Below are positions 9,189-18,081 of a DNA stretch of 64,000 nt, one piece after another. A program made the translations under genes and the position numbers. This DNA comes from Microbacterium sp. No. 7. GTDB taxonomy: Bacteria > Actinomycetota > Actinomycetes > Actinomycetales > Microbacteriaceae. Numbering within the stretch: position 1 is the first letter of the stretch; each line of letters begins with the position of its first letter. The notes below the pieces were generated by a model. It was not told the origin of the DNA, made no database searches, and saw nothing but the letters and a program-made list of their open reading frames with translations. The stretch is from contig NZ_CP012697.1 in the NCBI RefSeq assembly GCF_001314225.1, positions 3,472,001-3,536,000 on the forward strand, written 5' to 3'.

Positions 9189-10151
9189 TCAATCGGCGTT
9201 TGGAGCCGTCATGTCTCGACCCCACCGCCCACGGCCGTACTGCTCGACAGCGTCCACAATGGTCCTGCGGAGCCATTCATGGGCGGGATCGCGCGTGTAT
9301 CGCGGCAACCACACCATGGACTCCGTCATGGGAGCCAACTCGACGGGCAGATCCAGCACGCGAAGCGTCCCGGTCTCCTCCGCAGCGAAACGGGCCAGCG
9401 ACTCATGGGTGATTGTGATGACATCGGTGCCCCGGATGAGAAAGGGCCCTAGCGCGCCCGCAGCCACCACGAGGCGGTTGGTCTGTATGCCGAGCTCCTG
9501 GAGCTGGATGTCGACGTAAGAAGGCCGGCCATCAAAGGTCATCGCGAGGTAGGGCAACGTGCTGAGCTGTTCAACTGTGGCCTTGTCTTTGACGGCCTCG
9601 TTGGCTTCGTCTGCGAGCAGGACGTACCGGTCGCGAAACAGCGCGGCGTTCTCGAACCGGTCGGAATCCTGCAGCGACTCGAGCGGGTAGACGAGAAGGT
9701 CCACCTCGCCGCGGCGCATCTGGTCTGCGTAGTCCTGGCTCAGCGTAGAGAAACGCAGTTCGACATGAGGCGCCTCGTGCGCGAATCGGGTGAGGAGCGG
9801 TTGCAGGAAGATCGTCGTCGAGTACTCCGTCGCCATGATCCGGAACGCACGACTGGAGGTCTTCTCATCGAACCCCGGACGCTGGGAGACGAGCTGCGAC
9901 AGCTGCGCCAGGACCTCGCCCAACGGTGCGGCCAGCGACTCGGCGAATGGAGTTGCGACCAGTTCCCGGCCTTCGCGAACGAGGATTGGGTCGCCCAAGA
10001 GCTGCCGCAGCCGACCGAGGGTGGCGCTCATGGTGGACTGCCCGACGTACAGTCGGGATGCCGCCCGAGTAACGTTGCGCTCGGCCAGCAGTGCATCAAG
10101 CGCGACCAGCAGATTCAAGTCGATCCGGCTGAGATCCATTGCCCCGTCCAC
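9189..10151 (-). CDS. LysR-family transcriptional regulator (NodD/NahR-like)
   Basis: About 320 residues. N-terminal winged HTH (RNVTRAASRLYVGQSTMSATLGRLR) followed by an effector-binding domain with RAFRIMATEYSTTIF, as in the NodD/NahR subgroup that often senses aromatic compounds. GTG at 10151 is adjacent to the marR stop, suggesting translational coupling; an ATG four codons in (10139) is the alternative. Its target is probably the P450 genes just downstream (inferred from position). Confidence 0.88.
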   Translation of the reverse strand: MDGAMDLSRIDLNLLVALDALLAERNVTRAASRLYVGQSTMSATLGRLRQLLGDPILVREGRELVATPFAESLAAPLGEVLAQLSQLVSQRPGFDEKTSSRAFRIMATEYSTTIFLQPLLTRFAHEAPHVELRFSTLSQDYADQMRRGEVDLLVYPLESLQDSDRFENAALFRDRYVLLADEANEAVKDKATVEQLSTLPYLAMTFDGRPSYVDIQLQELGIQTNRLVVAAGALGPFLIRGTDVITITHESLARFAAEETGTLRVLDLPVELAPMTESMVWLPRYTRDPAHEWLRRTIVDAVEQYGRGRWGRDMTAPNAD

Positions 10152-10622
10152 TCAATCTTCCAAAGCCGCGTCAAGCGCGCGCAGTGCAATGAGGGCGGCA
10201 TGGAGATGGGTTTCCGGAATCAGCGAGCCGAGCAGACCCTCCCAGTATCGGCTGACGTCTCCCACCATCCGGCCAGTCGCCTCGGTCGGAATCACTCTCA
10301 CGATGCGGCGATCGGACGAGTCGGTCGTGCGCGCGACGAGTCCGTGATGTTCCAGTGAGCGCAAGACAGCACTGGTGTTGCTGCTCTTGAGGCTGAGCTG
10401 TCGGGCGAGCGCCGTCGGCGTCACGCCTGGCTGTCGCGCCACGTGCCGGAGCACCAGCACTTCAAGGTGAGTGAGCACGGCAGGACCCACTTCTGCAACG
10501 GTCCGAGCCTGGATCTTGCGTCCGACATTGAGGACGAGGTCGGCAAGAACCTCCACTCCTTCTGCCTCCGGATCTAGGACGGCCTCGACCTCCGGAAGCA
10601 TCACGACACCATTAGCGTGCAT
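10152..10622 (-). CDS. MarR-family transcriptional regulator
   Basis: 156 residues with the winged-helix core TPTALARQLSLKSSNTSAVLRSLEHHGLVAR and the DRR wing (SSDRRIVRV). MarR proteins are usually repressors released by phenolic ligands. First gene of a two-gene unit with the LysR regulator. A perfect inverted repeat 15 bp upstream of its start is a probable autoregulatory operator. Confidence 0.9.
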   Translation of the reverse strand: MHANGVVMLPEVEAVLDPEAEGVEVLADLVLNVGRKIQARTVAEVGPAVLTHLEVLVLRHVARQPGVTPTALARQLSLKSSNTSAVLRSLEHHGLVARTTDSSDRRIVRVIPTEATGRMVGDVSRYWEGLLGSLIPETHLHAALIALRALDAALED

Positions 10623-10637
10623 ACATCTATGAGAACA

Positions 10638-10657
10638 TAGCTATTTCCAAATAGCTA
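10638..10657. promoter_or_regulatory. inverted repeat, probable MarR operator
   Basis: TAGCTATTT-CC-AAATAGCTA: two perfect 9-bp arms with a 2-nt spacer, AT-rich in GC-rich surroundings, immediately upstream of marR. Size and symmetry fit a MarR dimer site. Confidence 0.65.
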
Positions 10658-10695
10658 GGCCTTCGATTTCGTGATGGACCTCACGGAACGCTTCC

Positions 10696-11400
10696 TCACA
10701 GGAGTGCGACGGGCCGGGTCACCAGGACGGTCGAGAAGACCGGATCGCTGAATCGCGACTCGTCGGGGGCAAGGGTGTTGCGGTAGTAGTCCGAGTCGAA
10801 CTCCGCGGCCAGCGCCGCCTCCGACGAGAAGGTGATCGCCCCTACGCCGTCATATCGGTTCTTTGTGAAAGGGCTCGGCGTCGGCTGGGCAGGCGTATCC
10901 TCAAGCCGGACGAGCCGCTCCTTGGTGCCGGGGCCTTGCAGAGCGAGTTCGGCGTGCGTGCCGGTCCAGTACTCGGAGAACTCTCCGACGGTGAGGCTAC
11001 GCCGGGCTACCGGGACCGTGATCACCTTCACGGTCTCGCCGGGTTCCTCCTCTGCCTGCTCCCAGATCACGTTCGGCTGGCCGCCGACAGCATCCGGCCG
11101 TGCGGCTAGCAGCGGGGTGCGCAGAGCCAACCACGCGGGGAAGGCGCGAGACACGAACCAATCGGCTGCGTCGTTCTTCCTCTCCCACCAGGTCTCCTGT
11201 GCTGCGTCGTACACCCCGCTGGATGCGTTGACGATTGGCGCGACGCCCAGAAGCGGGCGATTGAACACGTGGCCCACCAGGCCAGGCGCCGTCAGAGGGT
11301 CCGCCGCCTCAAGCTTCAGCCATCGGTCGGCGAAGACGTCCGGATCGAGCCCTTCGCGAGCCTTGAGCAGCAGGGTGAGTTTGTAGGCAGGACTCGACAT
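10696..11400 (-). CDS. EthD-domain protein (dimeric alpha-beta barrel, duplicated)
   Basis: 234 residues that read as two EthD-like ferredoxin-fold halves: the first starts YKLTLLLKAREGLDPDVF, the second ETVKVITVPVARRSLTVGEF with the typical F-x-x-Y-W-x-x-x-H-A-E-L. EthD proteins accompany P450 degradation systems such as ethyl tert-butyl ether breakdown, usually with unknown function. Start at the ATG 11400 with GGAG upstream. It follows the flavin oxidoreductase by 12 bp, so both are probably co-transcribed. Confidence 0.8.
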   Translation of the reverse strand: MSSPAYKLTLLLKAREGLDPDVFADRWLKLEAADPLTAPGLVGHVFNRPLLGVAPIVNASSGVYDAAQETWWERKNDAADWFVSRAFPAWLALRTPLLAARPDAVGGQPNVIWEQAEEEPGETVKVITVPVARRSLTVGEFSEYWTGTHAELALQGPGTKERLVRLEDTPAQPTPSPFTKNRYDGVGAITFSSEAALAAEFDSDYYRNTLAPDESRFSDPVFSTVLVTRPVALL

Positions 11401-11412
11401 CGTGGACTCCAA

Positions 11413-12729
11413 TCAGTGCGCGCCAGCCCGCGCCGGCTTGATCTTCTGCGCAGTACGCGCGGCCTTATCGGCGATGAACATGAGCAACGGGTTACCTGCG
11501 GCCCAGATGAACAGGTCCTGTCCCGCGTTCGATCGGCGCGCCGAGGGACTCTCGCGGCCCATGTCGGGGTTCTTGTGACACTGCACCGGTACCTGGGTCA
11601 TCAGCCGACGCATGCACGAGTTCGCGTGGTCGCACCAGACCATTTCCGCGACACGACCTTCGAGCACCTTTGCGGCGTAGTCGGGATCGGCAAGCATCTG
11701 CCGCGCGAGCATCGTGGCGTCCACGGTGCCGTCCGCGATCGCGGCAGCAGCCTGCTCCGGATCGGGGGTGCTGCTGAGGAGGATGGTGATGTCCGGACCG
11801 AGAGCCCTGCGGAACTCCTGCGGCTCGCCCTCTCGGAGCATCTTTCCGGACTCGCTGGTGACGTTGTCCTTCATCGACTCGTAGTTGCCGTCTGTCAGCG
11901 CGACGAAGTCGAGGCCGGCCTTCGCAATCTCGGCGGTGACCGCAGCGAAGCCGTCCGGTCCCTGGCCACCGGGCATGTGGTCGTTCGCGCTCAAACGCAA
12001 GCCGAGCGCGACATCGGGGCCGATTTCTGCACGCACCGCGGCTACAACATCCCTGAGGATGCGCGCACGATTCTCCACGGATCCGCCGTACTCATCGGTT
12101 CGGAAGTTGGACAGCGTCGACAGGAACGATGAGTAGAAATAGCACATGTGCGCTGCGATCTCGATGGCGTCGAAGCCGGCCGTCGTGGCACGGCGCGCGG
12201 CATCCACCACCGCCTGCTGGAGCTCCGCGATCTCTTCGTGCGTCGCCTCGTGAGGCAGCGGTGTCACACGGCCGCCGGGGATGTACACGTGATCGGGAAG
12301 GCCTGCCGCGCCGAACTCCACTGACTTGGGCGACGCCGAGGTGATCCAGTTGCCCTCGCGCGGAACGCCCATACGCCCGAACGCGGGGAACAGCTGAGCG
12401 AAGACCTTCACATCGGTGCCTGTCGCGTGCAGTTCGTCGACGAGACGCTTCAGGTCGGGAATGAACTCATCCTCGTCGTAGCGAATGTTGGGAGCGAAGG
12501 GAGATTCGCGGAAGGCGCGTGCCGTGGCGACGGACCCGCCGACGAAAACGGCACCAGCGCCGCCTTCCGCGCGTCGCTTCAGGAACGCGATCGACTGGTC
12601 GCTCGGCCGACCATCTTCGGTGGGCTGGAGCACCGCCATCGGTCCGAGAAAGATGCGGTTCTTGATCGCCAGCTTGTTGATCGTCAGCGGCTGACCAAGA
12701 ACCTCGGCGGCTGTGGTGCTGGTCGACAT
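11413..12729 (-). CDS. FMN-dependent oxidoreductase, Old Yellow Enzyme/dienoyl reductase family
   Basis: 438 residues with a complete OYE-like TIM barrel: FLGPM near the FMN site, GFDAIEIAAHMCYFYSSFLS, NFRTDEYGGSVENRAR. Beyond the barrel comes a short tail where 2,4-dienoyl-CoA reductase and trimethylamine dehydrogenase relatives bind a [4Fe-4S] cluster. Here the tail reads C-D-H-A-N-S-C...C-H-K-N-P, with His at one expected Cys position, and the C-terminal FAD/NAD domain of dienoyl reductases is absent. It may reduce an activated C=C bond in an aromatic-derived intermediate. Start 12729 with GAGGAG. Confidence 0.85.
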   Translation of the reverse strand: MSTSTTAAEVLGQPLTINKLAIKNRIFLGPMAVLQPTEDGRPSDQSIAFLKRRAEGGAGAVFVGGSVATARAFRESPFAPNIRYDEDEFIPDLKRLVDELHATGTDVKVFAQLFPAFGRMGVPREGNWITSASPKSVEFGAAGLPDHVYIPGGRVTPLPHEATHEEIAELQQAVVDAARRATTAGFDAIEIAAHMCYFYSSFLSTLSNFRTDEYGGSVENRARILRDVVAAVRAEIGPDVALGLRLSANDHMPGGQGPDGFAAVTAEIAKAGLDFVALTDGNYESMKDNVTSESGKMLREGEPQEFRRALGPDITILLSSTPDPEQAAAAIADGTVDATMLARQMLADPDYAAKVLEGRVAEMVWCDHANSCMRRLMTQVPVQCHKNPDMGRESPSARRSNAGQDLFIWAAGNPLLMFIADKAARTAQKIKPARAGAH

Positions 12730-12790
12730 GAATCTCCTCATCGAATCGCGGGCCTCATCACCCGCATCTGCAATCTATCACGCGTGCGGT

Positions 12791-12804
12791 ACGGTGCGTA
12801 TCGT
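12791..12804. promoter_or_regulatory. putative shared operator, site 3
   Basis: ACGGTGCGTATCGT, 12 of 14 matches to the 20393 palindrome, 62 bp upstream of the flavin oxidoreductase start. Confidence 0.6.
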
Positions 12805-12840
12805 ATTAGAAAGTTGAATCAACTGAGCTTGCACCGACTC

Positions 12841-13548
12841 CTACGCGACGAGTGACCTGAGCTCCACTCCCTCAGGTAGCACACCAAGCTTGCGGCGGAT
12901 GTCGGTCAACAGCTCAAGCCCGGCAAGGTCGACGTTCAGCGCACCGCCACGACGTAGGGCGTCGAGGAGTGCCACCACGTCCGCCGAAGCAAGCAACTCT
13001 CGTCGGACGATGACACCTTGACCTGGAAACGCCGAAAACTCCTCTTGAATGCTGCAGATCTGGTTCTGGCCCGCCGCTAGCGCACGCGCGTCGAACGGAG
13101 GACCCAGAAGTGTGGCGTCTACCTCACCCGCGAGCAAAGCCTCCAAGCGCTGCTTCACGCCGCCGACCTCGACGTACTCGACCTCCGCGTCCGCATCGGC
13201 GAGGAGGCAGCGCGCGACGAGCGCGAAGCCGTTCGCGAACGCATCCACCCCGAAACGTTTGCCGGCCAGCTCAGCGATCGTGTCAATGTCCGGCCGCGCG
13301 AAGATCGCGAGCGGAGTCGTCGATTCGACTTGTGCGACCAGTCGAACATCTGCTCCCGCCCGGACCCATTCGAAGAGGTTGTCGATCGCGGTCACCACGA
13401 CGTCGATCGTGCCGTCGAGAAGACCGGCGAGCTGGGCGGGACTGCCGGTGGTCACCTCCTCCGACAAGTCCGACACACCTGCAAGGGAGAGTTCCTGGGC
13501 CACGACGAGCGGCGCGGGTGGAACGAAGTACGAAAGCCGCAGCGTCAT
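12841..13548 (-). CDS. NMT1/THI5-like (SBP-fold) protein without a signal peptide
   Basis: 235 residues resembling the type II periplasmic-binding fold of the SsuA/ThiY/NMT1 group (GTIDVVVTAIDNLFEWVRAG, ELAGKRFGVD, GEVDATLLGPPFD). There is no signal sequence or lipobox, and the gene overlaps the FAH-family hydrolase by 4 bp (ATGA) at the end of a catabolic operon, with no transporter genes beside it. The same fold is used by cytosolic enzymes related to 4,5-dihydroxyphthalate decarboxylase, so an enzyme or intracellular sensor is as likely as a binding protein. Start 13548 chosen for the overlap. Confidence 0.7.
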   Translation of the reverse strand: MTLRLSYFVPPAPLVVAQELSLAGVSDLSEEVTTGSPAQLAGLLDGTIDVVVTAIDNLFEWVRAGADVRLVAQVESTTPLAIFARPDIDTIAELAGKRFGVDAFANGFALVARCLLADADAEVEYVEVGGVKQRLEALLAGEVDATLLGPPFDARALAAGQNQICSIQEEFSAFPGQGVIVRRELLASADVVALLDALRRGGALNVDLAGLELLTDIRRKLGVLPEGVELRSLVA

Positions 13549-14564
13549 GCCCCGACCTTGCTGGGACGCGAGGCCTGCCATGGCGGAAGTATTCCGCTTG
13601 GGCCCCGCACAGCGGTTCGCTGCGTGCCGAGTCCGGTGATCGTCACCTCCATGACGTCGCCGTCCTGGAGAAACCGATTCCAGTGCGATCCGTTGCCTGC
13701 CGGCGAGCCGGTGATAAGCAGGTCGCCCGGGTCGACGATCGCTACCGATGAAACGTAGGAGATCAGCTCGCTCACACCGAACGCCATGTTGGACGTCGAA
13801 GAATCCTGCATGAGCTCGCCGTTGAGGCGGAGCTGAATGCTGAGGTCGGAAGGGTCCGGTACGAAGCGGGCGGGCACCACCACCGGCCCGACAGGGAAGA
13901 ACGTGGGCTGGTTCTTCGCCCGGAACCAGTCCGTGCCTATCTTCGCAATATCCTCACGAGGGACGAGGCTCCGGGCCGAGATGTCATTGACGATGACGTA
14001 TCCGGCGACGTAGTTGAGCGCGTCCTCGGTTGCGACGCGGTGTGCTCGTCTGCCGATGACAACGCCGAGCTCCGCCTCCCAGTCGACGTCCGTGCCGAAG
14101 TCGGGAAGCTGGACGTCGTCGCGGGCGCCGGACACGGCAGAGGGGATCCCGACCCAGACGTACGGGTCACCCTCCGCGACACGAACATCGATGTCGGCTG
14201 CGGCATCGGCGCGCAACTGCTCGTCGGACGCGCCGGTCTTCCCGAGCTTGTGCGCCACCGCCATCTCGATGATGTGTTCGCGATAGTTCACACCCGCCGC
14301 GAAGATCGTGCCCATCGGTTGGAGCGGCGGCAAGATCCGCAGTCGCCCGGCGCGCGTCAGCGCGCTGAGCGACTGCGGTGCGGCGACTGGACTTTCCAGA
14401 TGTGCCGCGATCGCGTCAAGGTTGACATCCCACTCCGCGAAGAGTTGCCGAGTGCTAGAGATGCCGGGAAGCACCTGGCGCACATCGTAGAGATCATCGC
14501 CGCGGAAGACAGCAGGGAACGCAGAGCCGTCAACCTCTACGGCCCCGATCGAGAAGGAGTCCAC
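13545..14564 (-). CDS. fumarylacetoacetate hydrolase (FAH)-family protein
   Basis: 339 residues. The C-terminal two thirds carry the FAH fold: GVNYREHIIEM, metal-binding DWEAELGVVIGRR, the NDISAR motif and a late LLITGSPAGNG. Family members hydrolyse C-C bonds of ring-cleavage products, decarboxylate or hydrate 2-oxo acids, or act on oxaloacetate-like compounds. Placed directly after the extradiol dioxygenase (3-bp gap), it most likely processes that enzyme's ring-opened product. GTG start at 14564. The exact reaction cannot be read from sequence. Confidence 0.88.
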   Translation of the reverse strand: MDSFSIGAVEVDGSAFPAVFRGDDLYDVRQVLPGISSTRQLFAEWDVNLDAIAAHLESPVAAPQSLSALTRAGRLRILPPLQPMGTIFAAGVNYREHIIEMAVAHKLGKTGASDEQLRADAAADIDVRVAEGDPYVWVGIPSAVSGARDDVQLPDFGTDVDWEAELGVVIGRRAHRVATEDALNYVAGYVIVNDISARSLVPREDIAKIGTDWFRAKNQPTFFPVGPVVVPARFVPDPSDLSIQLRLNGELMQDSSTSNMAFGVSELISYVSSVAIVDPGDLLITGSPAGNGSHWNRFLQDGDVMEVTITGLGTQRTAVRGPSGILPPWQASRPSKVGA

Positions 14565-14567
14565 GGA

Positions 14568-15509
14568 TCAGACCGGCGGAGCGACGAAGAGGTGGTCGTT
14601 GTCGGAGTCGTTGAACATCTCCTTGGTAATGAACTCGTCCATGTCTCCGCCGGTCCCCCACTGGTCGCTCGTCTCGGGCTCCTGCACGTCGTAGATGTGC
14701 GGGTGCCAGGAGTCCTCGTCGAGGATCTCGAGTTCGGTAGTCATCTCCATCGTGTTGCCATTGGGGTCGATGAAGTAGGTGAAGGTGTTGTCGCCCGCGC
14801 GGTGCCGGCCCGGACCCCAGATCTTCCGGTAGCCCGCGCGAATGACTCGCCCACTGCCGTACATGTAGTCGTCGAGGCTGCGCAGTTCGAACGACGCGTG
14901 CTGCAGGGAGGCATGCGGGCCTCGCGCGATCGCCATCGAGTGGTGCTGCGAGTTGCAGCGCATGAAGTAGAAGAGGTCACCTGCATGAGGGTGGTTCAAC
15001 GTGTCCGACAGGCGGAACCCGAGGTGCTTCTCGTACCACGCCCGCATCTTCTCCGGCTCGCTCGAGTTGAGGACGACGTGCGAGAGGCGGACGGGGATAG
15101 CCTCTTTCGCTTCCACCTTGCGGTGCTTGCGGTGCTCGACCTCGGTCGACACCTCGACAGTGCGGCCTTCGAGGTCGAAGAAGCGGAACCCGTAGCCGCC
15201 GCCCAGCGTCTGCAGGTCGGTCGGCTCGAAGACCAGCGGAACGCCGGAAGTCGCCAACTGCTGAGCGAGCGTGTCGACGGACTCCCGATCGGCTGCACCG
15301 AAGGCGACCAGGTCGAGACGCTTGTCCTGCGCCCGGCGCACTCGCGTGATGTACTGCTCGGGCGAGCCCTCGGCGGCGAAGTAGACGACGTCACCATCGT
15401 CGTGCTGCACCGTGAGGCCCCAATGGTTCTTGTAGAACTCGATCTGCTTGTCGAAGTCCGGAACGGCGATGTCGAAGTGCCGGATGTGGGTGATTGGGCT
15501 GAATGTCAT
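14568..15509 (-). CDS. extradiol ring-cleavage dioxygenase (VOC family)
   Basis: 313 residues, two-domain type I extradiol dioxygenase size. The catalytic C-terminal half keeps the Fe(II) ligands: His in LSHVVLNS (about 145), His in LQHASFEL (about 205) and Glu in NTMEMTTE (about 260), with FTYFIDPNGN. It would open a catechol ring next to the hydroxyls, as in 2,3-dihydroxybiphenyl or catechol 2,3-dioxygenases. Between the flavin hydroxylase and the FAH hydrolase: hydroxylate, cleave, hydrolyse. Confidence 0.92.
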   Translation of the reverse strand: MTFSPITHIRHFDIAVPDFDKQIEFYKNHWGLTVQHDDGDVVYFAAEGSPEQYITRVRRAQDKRLDLVAFGAADRESVDTLAQQLATSGVPLVFEPTDLQTLGGGYGFRFFDLEGRTVEVSTEVEHRKHRKVEAKEAIPVRLSHVVLNSSEPEKMRAWYEKHLGFRLSDTLNHPHAGDLFYFMRCNSQHHSMAIARGPHASLQHASFELRSLDDYMYGSGRVIRAGYRKIWGPGRHRAGDNTFTYFIDPNGNTMEMTTELEILDEDSWHPHIYDVQEPETSDQWGTGGDMDEFITKEMFNDSDNDHLFVAPPV

Positions 15510-15527
15510 GGGATTCTCCTTTGCGGT

Positions 15528-17033
15528 TCAGCTGGTCACAGGCGCAGTCAGGTGCGCGATGGAGGGGATGCCCCGGACGAGGCGCTCCAGGTCAGCGGCG
15601 GTGTCGCCGACACCGAGGATGTACCGATCGGGCCGGATGACGAGGGCCCTGGCGTTGACGGAGGACAGCAGCTCGCCAACCTTGAGCGGGTCGAGCAGCG
15701 TCACCGTGTCGCCATCCTCGTCCAGAGCGTTCTTGATCGCCTCGGGAAGCTGTTCGTAAACGGCGCGCTCGGCAGCAACGACGAAGTGCAGGCCCACCAT
15801 GTCGTCCAGACGAGTGCCATCGGCGAGAACGGGTTGGATTGAGAGCTTGCCGGCCCGCTCATCCTTGTCGCCCTCGTGAAGCCCCGGCCCCAACGCCGGC
15901 GATGTCGGCACGGCGGACGCCTCGGGGTGGGATCGGATGAACTCGTCGCGTGCCTTGGCGATCTCGGGATCGAGCGTCTGGATCGCGACGGCCTGATTCG
16001 CCGCGGTCTCGACCCAGAAGGTCGCGTGCGGCTTTCGCTCGCTCTCATAGGTTTCCAGCAGCGAGTCGTCGGCCAGTCCGCGGTTGACGAAGTCGAGCTT
16101 CCAGACGAGGTTTGCCACATCACGCAGACCGGCGCAGAGTCCCTGTCCATACAAGGGAGGTGCCTGGTGGGCAGCATCGCCTGCGAGGAAGATCCGTCCG
16201 CTGCGCCAGCGCTGTGCAATCCGCCCGCGGAAGGTGTAGATCGCCTGGCGGTCGGGGGCGAACCTGTCCTGAGGCAGGATGCCGTCGCTGAGCTTCTCGA
16301 CGGCAGCAGGGGTCACGATCTCCTGCGGATCGTCGCCGGGGACGAGCATGAACTCCATGCGCACCCGCGTGCCGGGCAGTCGCAACCAGAGAGCGGGGCG
16401 CAGGTGGCTCGCGAACTGGATCATGTCGACGTCATAACCCGGTGCGTCGGTGAGGTGACCGTCGACAACCAGCCACTGCTCGTCCTCGCCGTACTTGTCT
16501 GTCTCGATCCCGAGGGCCCGTCGGACCTCGCTGCGGCCACCGTCAGCAGCGATGACCCACTTCGCGCGAAGCACACTGAGGGCGCCCGCGTCGTCGATCG
16601 ACGTGACGACGACCCCGTCGCCGACGTCCTCGACCTTTTTGACGGTGACCCCAGTGCGCAGGGTCACACCGGACGTGTCGTCCAGCACGTCATGGATGAG
16701 TCCCTCGATGTCGGGCTGATGGAAGCTGATGTGCTCGTTCCATGCCTGGTCGCCGATCCGATCCGTCGCGGCGTGCACGAGGACCTCGCCGGCGGCGTTG
16801 ATGATGTCCACGTCCTTCATCGGGATGGTGACCTCGCGGAACTCGTCTGCGACACCCAGCGCCTGGAGCGTGCGAAATGACTCGCCATCGAAATGCACGG
16901 CCCGTGCGGTGGGCCACATCTCGTGGTCCTTCTCCAGTCCGATCGCGCTCACGCCGAGGCGGCCGAGCAGGGCGAGGGCGGTCGTGCCGACGGGGCCGGC
17001 TCCGATGACAATGACGTCGGCGTCGTAGCTCAC
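15528..17033 (-). CDS. FAD-dependent aromatic hydroxylase, MhpA-like
   Basis: 501 residues of the class A flavin monooxygenase family that adds a hydroxyl to a phenolic ring using NAD(P)H and O2. FAD-binding VIVIGAGPVG at residues 8-17, the DG motif VIAADGGRSEVRR near 165, and the GD motif FLAGDAAHQAPPLYGQG near 285. Similar in layout to 3-(3-hydroxyphenyl)propionate hydroxylase. First gene of a four-gene unit (hydroxylase, extradiol dioxygenase, FAH protein, SBP-fold protein) with a candidate operator 23 bp upstream. Confidence 0.92.
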   Translation of the reverse strand: MSYDADVIVIGAGPVGTTALALLGRLGVSAIGLEKDHEMWPTARAVHFDGESFRTLQALGVADEFREVTIPMKDVDIINAAGEVLVHAATDRIGDQAWNEHISFHQPDIEGLIHDVLDDTSGVTLRTGVTVKKVEDVGDGVVVTSIDDAGALSVLRAKWVIAADGGRSEVRRALGIETDKYGEDEQWLVVDGHLTDAPGYDVDMIQFASHLRPALWLRLPGTRVRMEFMLVPGDDPQEIVTPAAVEKLSDGILPQDRFAPDRQAIYTFRGRIAQRWRSGRIFLAGDAAHQAPPLYGQGLCAGLRDVANLVWKLDFVNRGLADDSLLETYESERKPHATFWVETAANQAVAIQTLDPEIAKARDEFIRSHPEASAVPTSPALGPGLHEGDKDERAGKLSIQPVLADGTRLDDMVGLHFVVAAERAVYEQLPEAIKNALDEDGDTVTLLDPLKVGELLSSVNARALVIRPDRYILGVGDTAADLERLVRGIPSIAHLTAPVTS

Positions 17034-17055
17034 GTCACACTCCTTCGTGTTCGGT

Positions 17056-17069
17056 TCGTTCCGTATCGG
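17056..17069. promoter_or_regulatory. putative shared operator, site 4
   Basis: TCGTTCCGTATCGG, 10 of 14 matches to the 20393 palindrome with CGTATCG intact. It overlaps a second short symmetry, TTCCGTATCGGAA, and sits 23 bp upstream of the flavin hydroxylase. Confidence 0.45.
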
Positions 17070-17124
17070 AACGCCCTTAGTCTACCCCGCGGTGGACATT
17101 CCTAATCTGCACCCGCCCGGGTGA

Positions 17125-18081
17125 TCAGGCAATTGCGATTGAGGTATCTCCGTTATCGGATTCTTTGATGACGTCGTCGCGTACTCGTGCCAGCACGCCG
17201 CGCAGCCAGATGTGCTCGGCGTCGTGCTCGCGATCCGGGTGCCACCAGAACGCGTCGCGGACGGGGTCGAGGTCAAATGGCGTAGGAACGAGCCGGAGAC
17301 GCGGCTCCTGACGGACGACCATCCGCCCGAATCCGGCCGGGACGAGCGCCACTCGCTCTGTGCCCAGTATCAACGAAGGCACGACGAAGAAGTTCGGCGT
17401 CGCGGCGACGATCGCGATCTCGATGCCGCGGAACTGGAGCTGTTGCCGCGCCGGCGTCATGCCCTCCCGCGCCGGAAGCGTGTAGACCCATGGACGGGTA
17501 AGCAACTCATCCGCGGCCGGCTGCACTCCGAGACCCGATGCGCCGTCGGCGAGGCACATCCATGGTTCGGGCGCGAAGTCCAGGTGCGGCAGATCGCCCG
17601 TATAGCCATGCGGGAGGATGACCGCGTCGACGGTCCGCAGAGAGTCGGGCAGGGCGTGTACGAGTCGCCCGTCCGCGGCGGGGAACTCGAAGCGGACATT
17701 GGGTGCTTCCCGTTCGAGGATGCGATTGAGTGCGGGCGCGATCCGGGCAATCATGTAGTCGACGCCGGCAATCGTGAACGCTCGCGCACTCGAGACGGGG
17801 TCGAAGCGGGATTGCAACCCGAATACCTGCTCGACCTCCCCCACTGCACGCGGAAGCGCCGCTAGGAGCCGCTCCCCCAAGGGGGTGAGGTCATGTCTGT
17901 TGCCGCGCCGAACGAGCAGTGGGTCATCGAAGTGAGCACGTAGTCGCGCAAGGGCGAGTGACATGGACGGCTGGGACACATGCATCCGCTCCGCCGCGCG
18001 GGTCACATTGCGCTCCTCGAGCAGGATCCGGAGCGGACGGAGGAGGTTGTAGTCGATCGGCGCCATCTCAGCCTCGGCCAT
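17125..18081 (-). CDS. LysR-family transcriptional regulator
   Basis: 318 residues. HTH at RNVTRAAERMHVSQPSMSLALARLR and an effector domain with SSARAFTIAGVDYMI, the same NodD/NahR-like subgroup as the regulator at 9189. Transcribed in the same direction as its neighbours and located upstream of the hydroxylase operon, which is its most likely target. Confidence 0.9.
   Translation of the reverse strand: MAEAEMAPIDYNLLRPLRILLEERNVTRAAERMHVSQPSMSLALARLRAHFDDPLLVRRGNRHDLTPLGERLLAALPRAVGEVEQVFGLQSRFDPVSSARAFTIAGVDYMIARIAPALNRILEREAPNVRFEFPAADGRLVHALPDSLRTVDAVILPHGYTGDLPHLDFAPEPWMCLADGASGLGVQPAADELLTRPWVYTLPAREGMTPARQQLQFRGIEIAIVAATPNFFVVPSLILGTERVALVPAGFGRMVVRQEPRLRLVPTPFDLDPVRDAFWWHPDREHDAEHIWLRGVLARVRDDVIKESDNGDTSIAIA

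Noticed and set aside
14040..15842. 600-codon open frame on the plus strand
   Set aside because: Antisense shadow of the FAH hydrolase, extradiol dioxygenase and flavin hydroxylase genes, an effect of high GC at third positions.
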